Assembly: GCF_022201045.2 (NCBI RefSeq)
Contig: NC_068564.1
Span: 32,765,001-32,829,000 of the forward strand
Reading direction: 5' to 3'
DNA from: Citrus sinensis
Lineage: Eukaryota; Streptophyta; Magnoliopsida; Sapindales; Rutaceae
DNA length: 64,000 nt
Shown here piece after piece: positions 24,830 to 34,425 of the stretch. Under the pieces are notes generated by a model, which was given only the letters and a program-made list of their open reading frames with translations, had not been told where the DNA came from and did no database searches. The translations under genes and the position numbers were made by a program. Within the stretch, counting starts at the first letter, position 1; each line of letters begins with the position of its first letter.

Positions 24830-25784
24830 TGTCAACATGATATGGTCCCCATATGGATTATCTCAAAATATCTCTTCAACAGTCACATGCACCTAGAATG
24901 AGAAAGGAATCAGCTCAGTTATCATTTGAGCCACCAACAGTGAATTCAGTAGCTTCTATAACCCAATTGTCTTATTTCAAATGAGCTAATTGAATATTAA
25001 GATATGTTGTCACCATAGAAAGTCTCACACATGCCTTAAAGAAGCTAAAAGACTCTAATTGAATAGTCAAATTACTTAAAAACCCCTACTTGAGGAGGGC
25101 AATGATTTATTACAACTTGTCACGTGTCTAAAAAGACACTAAGAACTCGGGGTTACTCTCCATATAAGGTCAGGTCAATCTCAGCAAAATAGTTTTACAT
25201 TATTTCTCACTAATATTAGGGTTTCTAAAACCCCAACGATTTTTCCAATACTTACTTGACTTGACTGTTGGAGTGTCATCGCAACCACCACCGACGCTGC
25301 CTCTAACAACTGTTTTCTCTAATTTTCAACAGTTGCAGGATTGGAGCAAGTTAACTTGCTGGCAGTTCAACACGGACTTAAAAATTAAATTTGTCAAATA
25401 TATGCGACATGTTTCTGGTACATCATTTCTTGTTAAATTCATTCGTTGAACGACAGTCAATTATCATGAAAATTTTGTGGGAGAAGAATAGGATTGTATA
25501 AATATTCAATTTCATACTTCTCCAAGACATTAATTGTACGATGAATTGTCAGTCAAGGCATGCAAAAGCTTTTCATTCAAGCACAATTATAGATCTGAAA
25601 GCCATCACTTCATTGTCAATGGAATCTTGCTTTGCCAATTTGAGGGAGCTTTCCCCAATTCTAATCAGAGCCTAAAAGACATTCAAATGCTAGGAGAAGA
25701 AAACGATTTATTATCAGAATGGAAAATACAATTTTGCTACAGCACAACAATTTAGAATTCAATTACGTCAACAGAGATTCTTTA

Positions 25785-26735
25785 TCATGGTTCATTGAGA
25801 ATCGGTGCAGTTGGTACTTTGCTATACAAAATTCTGTCTTGTGATTCAACCTCTTCTCCTTGTGTTTCCTTGCACTGATAGTAAAAAACTGTGTATGCAA
25901 TCCACCAAAACATTCTAACCAGGCAGATAGAATTTACAACAAGCAATCCAATGACTATAGGAAGCACCGTAGATTGTTTAATAGTCATCAACCTCAAAGC
26001 CTGGAATAAAATGGAACTTGATACTGTAAACACGATATTCAACCCAAAACCAAGAAGCCGCATGCCCTTAACAATTTGTGCTGCCTTTCCAAGAGCCTCA
26101 ATTCCACATTTTTCTTCCAGAACTGAAATTACAAATGCCAAAGCCCATATAACAGCCAAGTAATTGTAGAGAATAGAAGCTAAGATTCCAATTGTTATCA
26201 ATAACGCTTTCGAAGCGATTGGTTGTTGAATGATGAGCATCATAGGAAGTAAATTTTCCAAGACAAGGAAACCATAACCCAAACCCAGCAGGGTTATGTA
26301 AAACCAAGTAAAGAATGGCCTTTTTAATGATTTAAGAGTTGATAGCAAGAGCTCCTTGAAGAACAAGCTTTCTCCACCATGCGTTGCAGCTGATGCAATT
26401 ATCGTAGCTGTTGAAAGGAATAAGGAGGTAGCAGTGATGACGATAGCATATGTCCATTCCAATCCAATAAAGACTCGAAGATCTTGCATCAAACCGATGA
26501 GAAGATAGGCGAATTCTGTGCTTTTGGGGTCTGTGACAGGAATAAGAAATGCCTTGGTAACCAAGTCAGAGATGAACGGTTTGGTGCAGAAGACATTGGA
26601 CAAGAAGAATAAGGAGAGAAGTAAGAGGTTTAGCAAGGTGAGAGAGGCCATAAGCCGCACATTTTTGCTGAAGATTTTGGGGGTTTCTCTTAGAATCCCC
26701 GCAAAACCTAACGTCATATCAGATGCCATAAGCAT
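25785..26735 (-). CDS. Uncharacterised multi-pass membrane protein (plant family of At1g69430/At2g18690 type)
   Basis: Single-exon gene of 316 aa starting at the ATG at 26735 (MLMASDMTLGFAGILRETPK). Hydrophobic segments at about residues 28-48, 93-117, 138-162, 170-202, 230-250 and 262-290 suggest about six membrane helices. The conserved block ALAFVISVLEEKCGIEALGK in the fourth helix/loop is the signature I associate with a plant-only family of unknown function, sometimes annotated as polyadenylate-binding protein 1-B-binding protein; that name reflects annotation transfer, not evidence. The C-terminal tail is short and polar. Its decayed tandem copy is at 22.2-23.0 kb, and a more distant member lies at 32.8-33.7 kb on the same strand. 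No function can be read from the sequence. Confidence 0.85.
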   Translation of the reverse strand: MLMASDMTLGFAGILRETPKIFSKNVRLMASLTLLNLLLLSLFFLSNVFCTKPFISDLVTKAFLIPVTDPKSTEFAYLLIGLMQDLRVFIGLEWTYAIVITATSLFLSTATIIASAATHGGESLFFKELLLSTLKSLKRPFFTWFYITLLGLGYGFLVLENLLPMMLIIQQPIASKALLITIGILASILYNYLAVIWALAFVISVLEEKCGIEALGKAAQIVKGMRLLGFGLNIVFTVSSSILFQALRLMTIKQSTVLPIVIGLLVVNSICLVRMFWWIAYTVFYYQCKETQGEEVESQDRILYSKVPTAPILNEP

Positions 26736-27278
26736 AAACAGGATGTGTTGATATGCCTGTGCAAGGAAGCCATAAGCTATGGCCTATATATACAGACATA
26801 TTATACGTATAAGAGTTGCATTTTATAAAACTTGGAGCGAGTCTATTCTAGAAAGGAAAGAGAAAACTCCATTTTGGGGTGCAGCACGCAGAAGCTTCTG
26901 AGTGAATGCACTCACTCATTGACTTTGAATATTTGTTGGCAAAATAGTTGACTTAGCAATTTATTGACTTAGCAATTTATAAGATTCCGAATTCTTGTGC
27001 TTCCAAAAATCCAAATACATAGACTCATTGACCAAGCAATGTATTCTGCATTCAAGGGCAACAACAATACATGTGTAATATTGCTTAATGAACAGTGCTA
27101 AAGCCGTGATTAACTAGATAAATTCACAATGAGAGTTAAAGCAGCATGGTAGGATTACAATGTTTAATGTATGATACTGATCTTCAGGTACAAATTATTA
27201 TTATAATTATTAATTTTTGATAATCGTCTACAAGTCAATTAGACCAAGATTTCACTTTCAGTGTGAAACACACCCATA

Positions 27279-27312
<34 letters not shown>

Positions 27313-27860
27313 GTTTTATTCAGATACGAACTACATCGTACATTTGTAAGCCTTTGGAAAAAAAAAATAATAATAATAAACAAACAATTTCACCATTCAT
27401 CTATTTGAAGTCTTGACTTCTGAGAACTAAAATAAAAACCCGAGCGATTTTTTATTCTGCACCGACCTCTTGGGCTTTACTTGATGAAGGGAAATTGGAA
27501 TGATTTGCACGTTTCAATGCGTATAAACAAACGAATATTTAGCCCATCCCTCGAACCAAGCCCAGCGACTCTTTGTTTTCGTTAAAATTTTCTTTTTGTA
27601 TTTTAAAACAAATTCCATTTATTAAAATTATCTCGTGATGACTTTTTTTTTTCTAGATATTGTCTTCAATGAAATAAATTTTGGTCCATATTTTATTGAA
27701 ACTAGGGATCTTTTGTTATAAAATTACTCGTACAAAATATACTATAATTAAATATCCAATGGTGGATAATATTTTAACTAAGTTGGTTAAACACTTCCTT
27801 ACTTTATTTTTTGAGGTATTAGTTTAAGTCTTCACATAATTACATGAGTGTGTAGGGAAC
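26736..27860. other. Spacer with TA microsatellite
   Basis: Upstream region of the membrane protein gene. Contains a small direct duplication (tgacttagcaatttat, around 26,950-26,980) and a (GT)n(TA)n tract at 27,280-27,312. No gene seen. Confidence 0.55.
27280..27312. repeat. (TG)n(TA)n microsatellite
   Basis: Compound run of about five TG units followed by about twelve TA units. Confidence 0.95.
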
Positions 27861-28339
27861 TAGGGATGATAAAATTTTCCATGAGTTTAGGGTTCCCTGG
27901 GACCCCATCCAAATGGGGTGAATTTTAAATAATTTATGGGGGATGAGATGGGGAGTGGGGTGGGGAGTGAGGGAAAAATAATCCCTAAATTCTTAATGAG
28001 GTGAGGTTTGGTTTTGTACTCCTCACCCCACCCTATAATTTTTTTTTTTAATTTTTACCTAATATAAATTAATAAATATGTTATAATTAAGAGAAAAATC
28101 TTACAATACAATTCTTATTTAACCCTAAAAGATTTTTATATATTTTTTTGTCTTAAAGTGCCATTCAGCCATTCCCTTCAAACAAATCCAACCTTATTCT
28201 TCAAGAAATTTCAACAAAGCTCAGTGAGTTGAAAATATTTTACTGTAGACTAATACTTTTACTATAGCTTGGTCAAAGTATATGCAATATGTTCTTGTTT
28301 TTTTCTTGGGTAATTTCCACTTTCCTCCCCTGAGATATG

Positions 28340-28412
28340 GTGTATCCCCACTTTGATAGGATGTATTGGTGTATCTCCACTTTGATAGGATTTATTGGCA
28401 TATCTCCACTTT
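28340..28412. repeat. 29-bp tandem repeat, about 2.5 copies
   Basis: Units start gtgtatcyccactttgatag and end gatktattg; two full copies and a partial third with 1-3 differences. Inside the hAT element. Confidence 0.9.
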
Positions 28413-28563
28413 CCTCCTTTCACGTTAGTATGCGGTTTTGTATATCGTTAGTCATTGATGGCAAGTTTGTAATTGCACACTTATATTAATTTTAAATTAG
28501 ACAAATTTAACATCTTTTTTTTAATATCTTTGTACCGTTATTCTTTATTTATAAGTTTATCTA

Positions 28564-29395
28564 TGTTTCATGTCCACATACTTCTAATGTTTTTGCTGAT
28601 GTGTCAATGGAATGTTTATTGGATTGGAATATTGATTGTAATCTTTCTACTTTAACAGTAGATAATTATACCACTAATGATGCTATAATTGAATTTCTTT
28701 ATGAGAATTTGTCTAATAGTTCACTTTTATTAGGCGGAGAGATTTTTCACATGTGTTGTTGTGCCTATATCCTAAATTTGATAGTAAAAGAAGGATTAGA
28801 TGTGATTAGTAATAGTGTTGAAATAATGTGATTAGTAACCATGTTGAAAAAATTTGTAATAGTGTTGCTTATTGGACAGCAAAACCAAAAAGAGAGGAAA
28901 TTTTTTTTAGAGCTACTCGCCATTTGAATATTCAAAGTAACAAGAAGTTATCTTTCGATTGCAAAACTATGTGGAATTTTACCTATTTAATACTTCATAC
29001 TGCTTTGATAAATAAAATTATTTTCCTCGTTTAAAACAACGAGAGTCACAATATAAATATTTGCCTTTTGAAGAAGATTGGATGTTGGTCAAGAAGATTT
29101 GTAATAGATTGGAAATATTTTTTGAAGTGACTTGAGTTATTTTCAAGTACTTAATATCCTATAGTCAACCTTTACTTTTCAAAGATTTGTCAAATTAGAC
29201 TATCGATTTTAGAATGGCTTATTTCTCCATATGATGCAATAAAGGACATGACATCATATATGGTAGAAAAAATTGAAAAATATTGGAATGTGGTAGATTC
29301 GTGAGTCCATAACGTAACAAATTATATCCTAAAACATTAGAGGCTTTAATGTGCGCTCAAAATTAGTTATGGGCAGAAATTAAAGGCATGTTGTA
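28564..29395 (+). pseudogene. hAT (RICESLEEPER/Ac-type) transposase, degenerate
   Basis: In the plus strand one reads DVSMECLLDWNIDCNLSTL, TVDNYTTNDAIIEFL and LLLGGEIFHMCCCAYILNLI, matching the catalytic-core blocks of plant hAT transposases (DWNID..TVDN...ND and H..C.AHILNLIV). After a stop and frame change it continues SVAYWTAKPKREEIFF, KKLSFDCKTMWNFTYL, and further on QYKYLPFEEDWMLVKKICNR. Later stops interrupt the rest, and the BED-finger and dimerisation regions are not evident. It cannot make a functional transposase. Confidence 0.85.
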
Positions 29396-31417
29396 TGAAT
29401 AAATAATTTGCATTAAAGGTGTATACATATATTTAATTCTATTTGATTTTAAGATTTTTGTTTGGTGTTTGCAAACCATTGTTCATATGTGAGTTTGTTT
29501 ATATTATCAGGTTTTTCACAAAAAAAAGAGATGCAACTCATTTTATGAAGATACAGTTGAGGTAAATTTCTATTTGAATGAAGCTAATCATCTTATTTAT
29601 TACAAATGTTTACAAATGACATATGACAAAACATTTTCTTAAATAAATTTGTAGTGAACTAAATTTGTAGAGAACTAACTGTCATTAATATATTATTTGA
29701 TATTGCAGGATTAAAGTGGCAATCATAGGCTATATGAATATGGTAAAGAGAAGATGAAGCCTAACAAAGAAGGATTTGAAACATATTGTAAATATAATAT
29801 GTTTATTATTCTTTTAGTTATTATTTGTCCAAACATTTTACAGTTTCAATATCATTTTAAGATATTGTTTCAAACTTTTAAATTTTTTTAATAATTCAAA
29901 TACTTTATAATATAGTGATGACTTTATTTTATTTAAATCTCTAATTTTTAGTTTATTGAAATTATGTATCCATACCTATTGTAAAATAATTAAATAAGTA
30001 AATGGAGAATATGGTGGAAATGAGGAATGGGGTAAGCCTCCCCACCCCCACCCCACCCCACCCTATTGCCATCCCTACGGGCGTGAGTATTTACTTATTA
30101 AAGCTTTTCTATTTTAAATTTTTAAGTTCAGTTGTAATTTTGATATATTAAGACAAATCTTAAATACATTTAGGGCCCATTTGGGATTGCTTTTAGGAGG
30201 TTTAAAAGCGGTTTTGAAAATTTAAAAGCTAATTTTAGCGATTGGTAAAATAAAATCAAAATCACTTTTGTCAAAATCAGTCCCCCTACAGCTGATTTTG
30301 AAAAGCAGAGAAGGAATAGTTTTTAGATTCTGATTTTGAGAATCAATTTTATCATTTAATACAATTCCATAAATATCTTTCAAATTATTACCTAAACCCA
30401 AAATTATCCTTATTTAAATTGAAACAAAATCAATATTTTGATAAATTTTTATTATAATTCATCAATATAAATTTATTAATATCAATTTGTTGGTCGAATT
30501 ATTATTACATTGGTTTCCCTAAATTATAAATTTAATTATCAATTATTTTAGGATAAAAAATAAAAATAAAATCAATATACTATAAATTTTATTTTTAGTA
30601 AAAATTATTATAATACACAATCAAAAATATTATATGTACATATTTTTATATGTATAAATAAATTTTATCTAACATTATTTACTTTTTAGTCATTTATTTT
30701 CTCTTAACAGTTTCACAGTAAAATTTACCAAACGTCCATAACTGTTTTTAAAATTCACAGTACTTTTGAAAATAAAATTTACCAAATACTTAACTGATTT
30801 TCTTCACAGCACAGTATACAGATAACAATAATTATTTTTAAAAAATATAATATTTCAAAACTGACCCTTACTAACTTTTAATTTTGAATCGTTGATTCAA
30901 GTTTACGTAGATATTGGATGAAAGCCCTAAACTTTAAGTTTTGATATGATTGAGATAGTTGTGGATGTATTTATCATTATTTGTATTGTGTTTTTTTATG
31001 GTAATATTAGAAAGCGGACACCGCATCCGCCGAAAATTTTGATCATGATATACACATGGAAAATGCCAATAATGCCACTCAAATCTTCATTGACTTCATA
31101 CTAATGGGATAACAGCTTGGCTACATGTCTACAGAATAAAGATTTTGTTTTTGAAACGTGTCAACTCAAGTCGAAGCCGCATTCTGTTATTCTATTTTTT
31201 TTTTATTTCTTAAGCAAAAGAACGTGGAGTCTAAACTCTTTTTAAGTATTTTAAAATTCTGTTTTCATCCGTTTGACGAGTGGTTGAGCTGCTGCCGTCA
31301 CACGTGTGAGGGCAGCAGTTAAAACCTTCCAAAAATATTATGGAGATTAAAATATTCATAAGTTATTTTTATTTGCGTAATATAAGTAGAGTAAAAATAT
31401 ATCTCCTTTTTAGTGAA

Positions 31418-31720
31418 ATGTTTACTATAATAGCTGTAATATTTGTTATAATAATAGTTATAAATATCTGTACAACTGATTATAAAATATAAGTGAAATG
31501 TATGTTATAATAGCTGTAATATCTGTTATAATAGTTGTTGTAAATATTTGTACAATCAAATAATAGTTGTAAATATTTGTACAATTGATTTTAAATATCA
31601 ATAAAATACCTGCTATAATAACTGTAATATCTATTATAATAGCAATTGTAATTATTTATAACTGATTGTAAATATCAATAAAATATCTATTACAATAATA
31701 ATTATAAATATATGTGCAAT
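31418..31720. repeat. Degenerate ~105-bp minisatellite, about 3 copies
   Basis: Repeating phrases gaaatgtwtgttataatagc, tgtaatatctgttataatag and gtaaatatttgtacaa recur with variation and small deletions through the interval. Confidence 0.8.
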
Positions 31721-31735
31721 GCATTAATATATCGT

Positions 31736-31863
31736 GAGAGCCCTTATGTTACAATTAATATAACATACACGCTCAACAACAACCACATAAATGATGGACC
31801 CACATAATTTATGTGGTTGTTATTGAGTATGTATGTTACATTAATTGTAACATAGCATTTGCC
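31736..31863. mobile_element. Foldback MITE copy 1 (Mutator-like), 128 bp
   Basis: Nearly perfect inverted arms (about 31,746-31,792 and 31,807-31,853) around a 14-bp loop. Begins gagagcccttatgttac and ends aacatagcatttgcc. Flanked by ATATATCGT (31,727-31,735) and ATATAACGT (31,864-31,872), a 9-bp target duplication with one mismatch. Each arm contains a smaller palindrome (ttacaattaat/attaattgtaa type). Non-coding. Confidence 0.88.
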
Positions 31864-31933
31864 ATATAACGTATAATCATTATTAAAAAAAAAAAAAAAC
31901 TTGAGCCAACCGACTGCAATAACCTTATCATAA

Positions 31934-32061
31934 GGGAGCCTCTAAGTTACAATAATTGTAACATACATCCCTCATGTGAACCACACAAATTATGGGTCCT
32001 ACAATTTTGTGTGGTTCACATGAGGGATGTATGTTACAATTATTGTAACTTAACATTTGCC
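31934..32061. mobile_element. Foldback MITE copy 2 (Mutator-like), 128 bp
   Basis: Begins gggagcctctaagttac and ends gtaacttaacatttgcc. The long inverted arms span 31,944-32,051. Flanked by a perfect 9-bp target duplication TTATCATAA (31,925-31,933 and 32,062-32,070). Same length and terminal design as copy 1, 70 bp away, but a separate insertion because the target sites differ. Confidence 0.93.
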
Positions 32062-32762
32062 TTATCATAATGGATTATTAAATTAGCCAATCAATTATAA
32101 AACTGAAAAAGCAAAGCATCATTGCCAGCTCTGTGGTGAAGATGAAAACTCAAAAAAGAAAAGCTGCTGCTGGCGTTGCCTGCACTTCTCAAGGAATCAA
32201 GCACGAAATCTGGTACCCGTATCTTTTTCTTGTATACTTTTTATCGACAAATCCCATCAAAGAGAAGAAAATATATGGTAAAAGTGTCTAACACTTTAAT
32301 TCCTTTAAGTCGTGATATATTAACATTATATAAACATTATCAGAAATAAAGTTGGCCAAGTGGCAACCATATACATAACATGTAAAAAAGCATTAACACT
32401 ATCATACTTTTTTGTTTCCTTCAACTTAATAATGATTTTTCAACCAAACACGTATAATTGCGCAACATATTTTATAATGCATATTAAGGTTGACATGCAA
32501 ACTAAGTATTGTGATACTAATTAATGCCAGCCAAAGGAAAATTAGTGTAAAAACACTTTCACCATTTGTTATCACAATATCATAATCATGGATAACAATT
32601 TTTTATGCACTTCTAAATAAATCTTGATAAAAATGAAATAAAGTTTAAAAAAAAAAGGCAGAAAAAAAAGAAAAAAAAAAGAAAAGAAAAAGAATTCCCG
32701 TATGATAAACACAAAAGAGGAATTGTTTCTAATTCTATCACATGCAAAAATCTTACAAAATG

Positions 32763-33743
32763 TTAAACTGTAAATACGTTGCTGTCGTTTTCATTTGTAC
32801 TTACATGTCGCTTCCTATACTCACAGTAAAAAACGGTAGTTACAACGTAACTCCAAACTACCTCAATCCCATGTAAACAAATCAACCCAACTTTCTCCCA
32901 ACTCCCCATCACCACCGTCCACTTATTCCCCTTCCAAAAATCCTCACCGTCCATCATCGCAGCCATCAACTTCTCCCATCCCCACCCGATCAAACCCGAC
33001 ATCAATGCAAACCAAAACGACAGAAACCACCCGCACACCATCCGCCCCTCCATCATACCCGCCCCGACCCTAACCGCATCAAACCCGAACCTGTCCTCCA
33101 GCACGGACACCACTAACGCGAGACCCAGAACCGCCATTAAGTGAACCTGAAGAACCGACCCGACTGCCCACACAAACACAGTGGGGACGGTTGAAAGTGA
33201 GTTGTTACCCGTTACAGCGGCTGACACAAAAAACAGCTGAGAGTACAACACTAACACGACGTAGATGCAAATCGTGGTAGCCAACGGACGCTTCCACGTC
33301 AGCTTAACGGAGGCAATGGCGGATTGGAGAGTGAAGCGTCTGTTGTGAACGGCGGAGTGAGCGGAGTTAACGGTGGTTATAGCGGCGACGAGAGAGAGGA
33401 GATAGGAGGGCGGGAAATAGAGAAACTTGAGGCGGAGGAGGGAGAGGGCGTTGGCACGTGACTCTTCCCGCACGTGTTGTGACTCGAAGCGTGTGAGGGC
33501 GTAGCCGGCGAGCGCTTCGAGGCTGTAGATGTGATTCTTGGTGGCGTGGCAGGAGAAGGAGAGGGAGAAGCGGAGAAATGAGAGAGGGAGAACGGTGAGG
33601 GCAAATATGAGGGAAAAAATCCGTTTGTTTCTCGAGAAAAGTACGAGGGAATTGAAGAGGATCTTCAAGCAATTATTTTCTTGGGAAGAAAATGCATTGT
33701 CGATGTTGTTCTCGTCATCATCATCGTCGTGTCGTTCGGACAT
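32763..33743 (-). CDS. Uncharacterised multi-pass membrane protein, second family member
   Basis: Single-exon gene of 326 aa starting MSERHDDDDDENN, with an acidic cytosolic-type N-terminus. Hydrophobic segments lie at about residues 40-62 (IFSLIFALTVLPLSFL), 110-130, 150-178, 185-215, 235-255 and 290-312. The block LALVVSVLEDRFGFDAVRVG corresponds to FVISVLEEKCGIEALGK of the gene at 25.8-26.7 kb and marks the same broad family. Overall identity between the two is low, so this is an old paralogue and not part of the recent duplication. Its coding region is much more GC-rich than its surroundings, especially around 32,880-33,560. Function unknown. Confidence 0.85.
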   Translation of the reverse strand: MSERHDDDDDENNIDNAFSSQENNCLKILFNSLVLFSRNKRIFSLIFALTVLPLSFLRFSLSFSCHATKNHIYSLEALAGYALTRFESQHVREESRANALSLLRLKFLYFPPSYLLSLVAAITTVNSAHSAVHNRRFTLQSAIASVKLTWKRPLATTICIYVVLVLYSQLFFVSAAVTGNNSLSTVPTVFVWAVGSVLQVHLMAVLGLALVVSVLEDRFGFDAVRVGAGMMEGRMVCGWFLSFWFALMSGLIGWGWEKLMAAMMDGEDFWKGNKWTVVMGSWEKVGLICLHGIEVVWSYVVTTVFYCEYRKRHVSTNENDSNVFTV

Positions 33744-34397
33744 TTTGTGAATCAGCTGTTGGATTTTGGTTGGTTTTTGGCTTGGGTGCGATCTATGTTA
33801 TACTTTGGCGTGCTCGTTCAATCGTCCGTACGAAGTGTGTAAACACATAATTACTAGAATGCCCTTGTTTGTGGGGTTTATCACTTTTTTTTTTTTTTTT
33901 TTTTAATTTTGCGTGTGTGCTAAGTTTTTCAACTGGAGAATCTTGTGAGCCAACGCAACGAACACCTTTGCCTCTGCTCTGGTGGCCTCAAATTAAAACA
34001 TCATGCCTGGCTAGCTATTTTCATCTCCCTTTATGATATAAATTAATGCATGATTAAAACTAATTTTTTCGGAGTTTAAAGTCGGTCAAGCAATTCTAGC
34101 ATATATATAAATCCCGATACTTGGATTAGATATAATTAATATTTTAATCTCATTCTTGTAAAATTTTCACCTTCTAAATCCTTAAAATTATATAATTTTA
34201 TTATAGTTTGTTTGGTATGTGTTGCTGTTCTTTAATTAAATGACTCTTATAAATACACGGACAGTTTCAATTTCTTTGTGCATCACGGGGAGGTGTGAGT
34301 TGCAATGTATGGTATGTACGAAACAATAACCAAAGCAAATCTCAGTAAGGTTATGAAATCGATGGGTAACGTTATTATCTTAATATGCGTTGCGTGT

Positions 34398-34425
34398 TAA
34401 TATAATATAATATAATATAATATAT
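34398..34425. repeat. (TAATA)n microsatellite
   Basis: About five and a half units of a TAATA pentanucleotide. Confidence 0.9.

Larger units (their letters stand above)
22996..25784. other. Spacer between the pseudogene and its intact paralogue
   Basis: No intact gene. It holds a LINE reverse-transcriptase relic (about 23,876-24,056), a 67-bp tandem duplication (24,696-24,829), a TA microsatellite (24,367-24,388) and a segment at 23,783-23,860 that recurs at about 25,406-25,485. The open frame at 25,534-25,755 has no family I recognise. Confidence 0.5.
27861..30077. mobile_element. Decayed hAT (Ac/Tam3-like) transposon, about 2.2 kb
   Basis: The ends TAGGGATG (27,861) and CATCCCTA (to 30,077) form hAT-like inverted termini. 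Subterminal G-rich (ggggtgggg, 27,955-27,975) and C-rich (ccccacccc, 30,040-30,060) blocks mirror each other. The interior carries a broken hAT transposase. The 8 bp on either side do not match, so the original target duplication has eroded or the ends are slightly misplaced. Confidence 0.75.
30078..32762. other. Spacer with minisatellite and two foldback MITEs
   Basis: From 30,170 there is an AT-rich segment opening tttagggcccatttgggatt, a phrase common at PIF/Harbinger-type ends, but I could not find the matching far end. Then come a degenerate minisatellite (31,418-31,720) and two MITEs (31,736-31,863 and 31,934-32,061). From 32,062 to 32,762 I see only AT-rich sequence and the 3' flank of the next gene. 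Confidence 0.5.

Noticed and set aside
31736..32061. MicroRNA precursors in the two long hairpins
   Set aside because: Near-perfect long arms with 9-bp target duplications indicate MITEs. They could yield siRNAs, but nothing here shows a miRNA.
31418..32061. CRISPR-like repeat array
   Set aside because: Plant nuclear DNA; the repeats are degenerate, unequally spaced and partly palindromic transposons.
33367..33672. Proline/serine-rich frames overlapping the second membrane protein gene
   Set aside because: These are out-of-frame shadows of the GC-rich coding sequence at 32,763-33,743.
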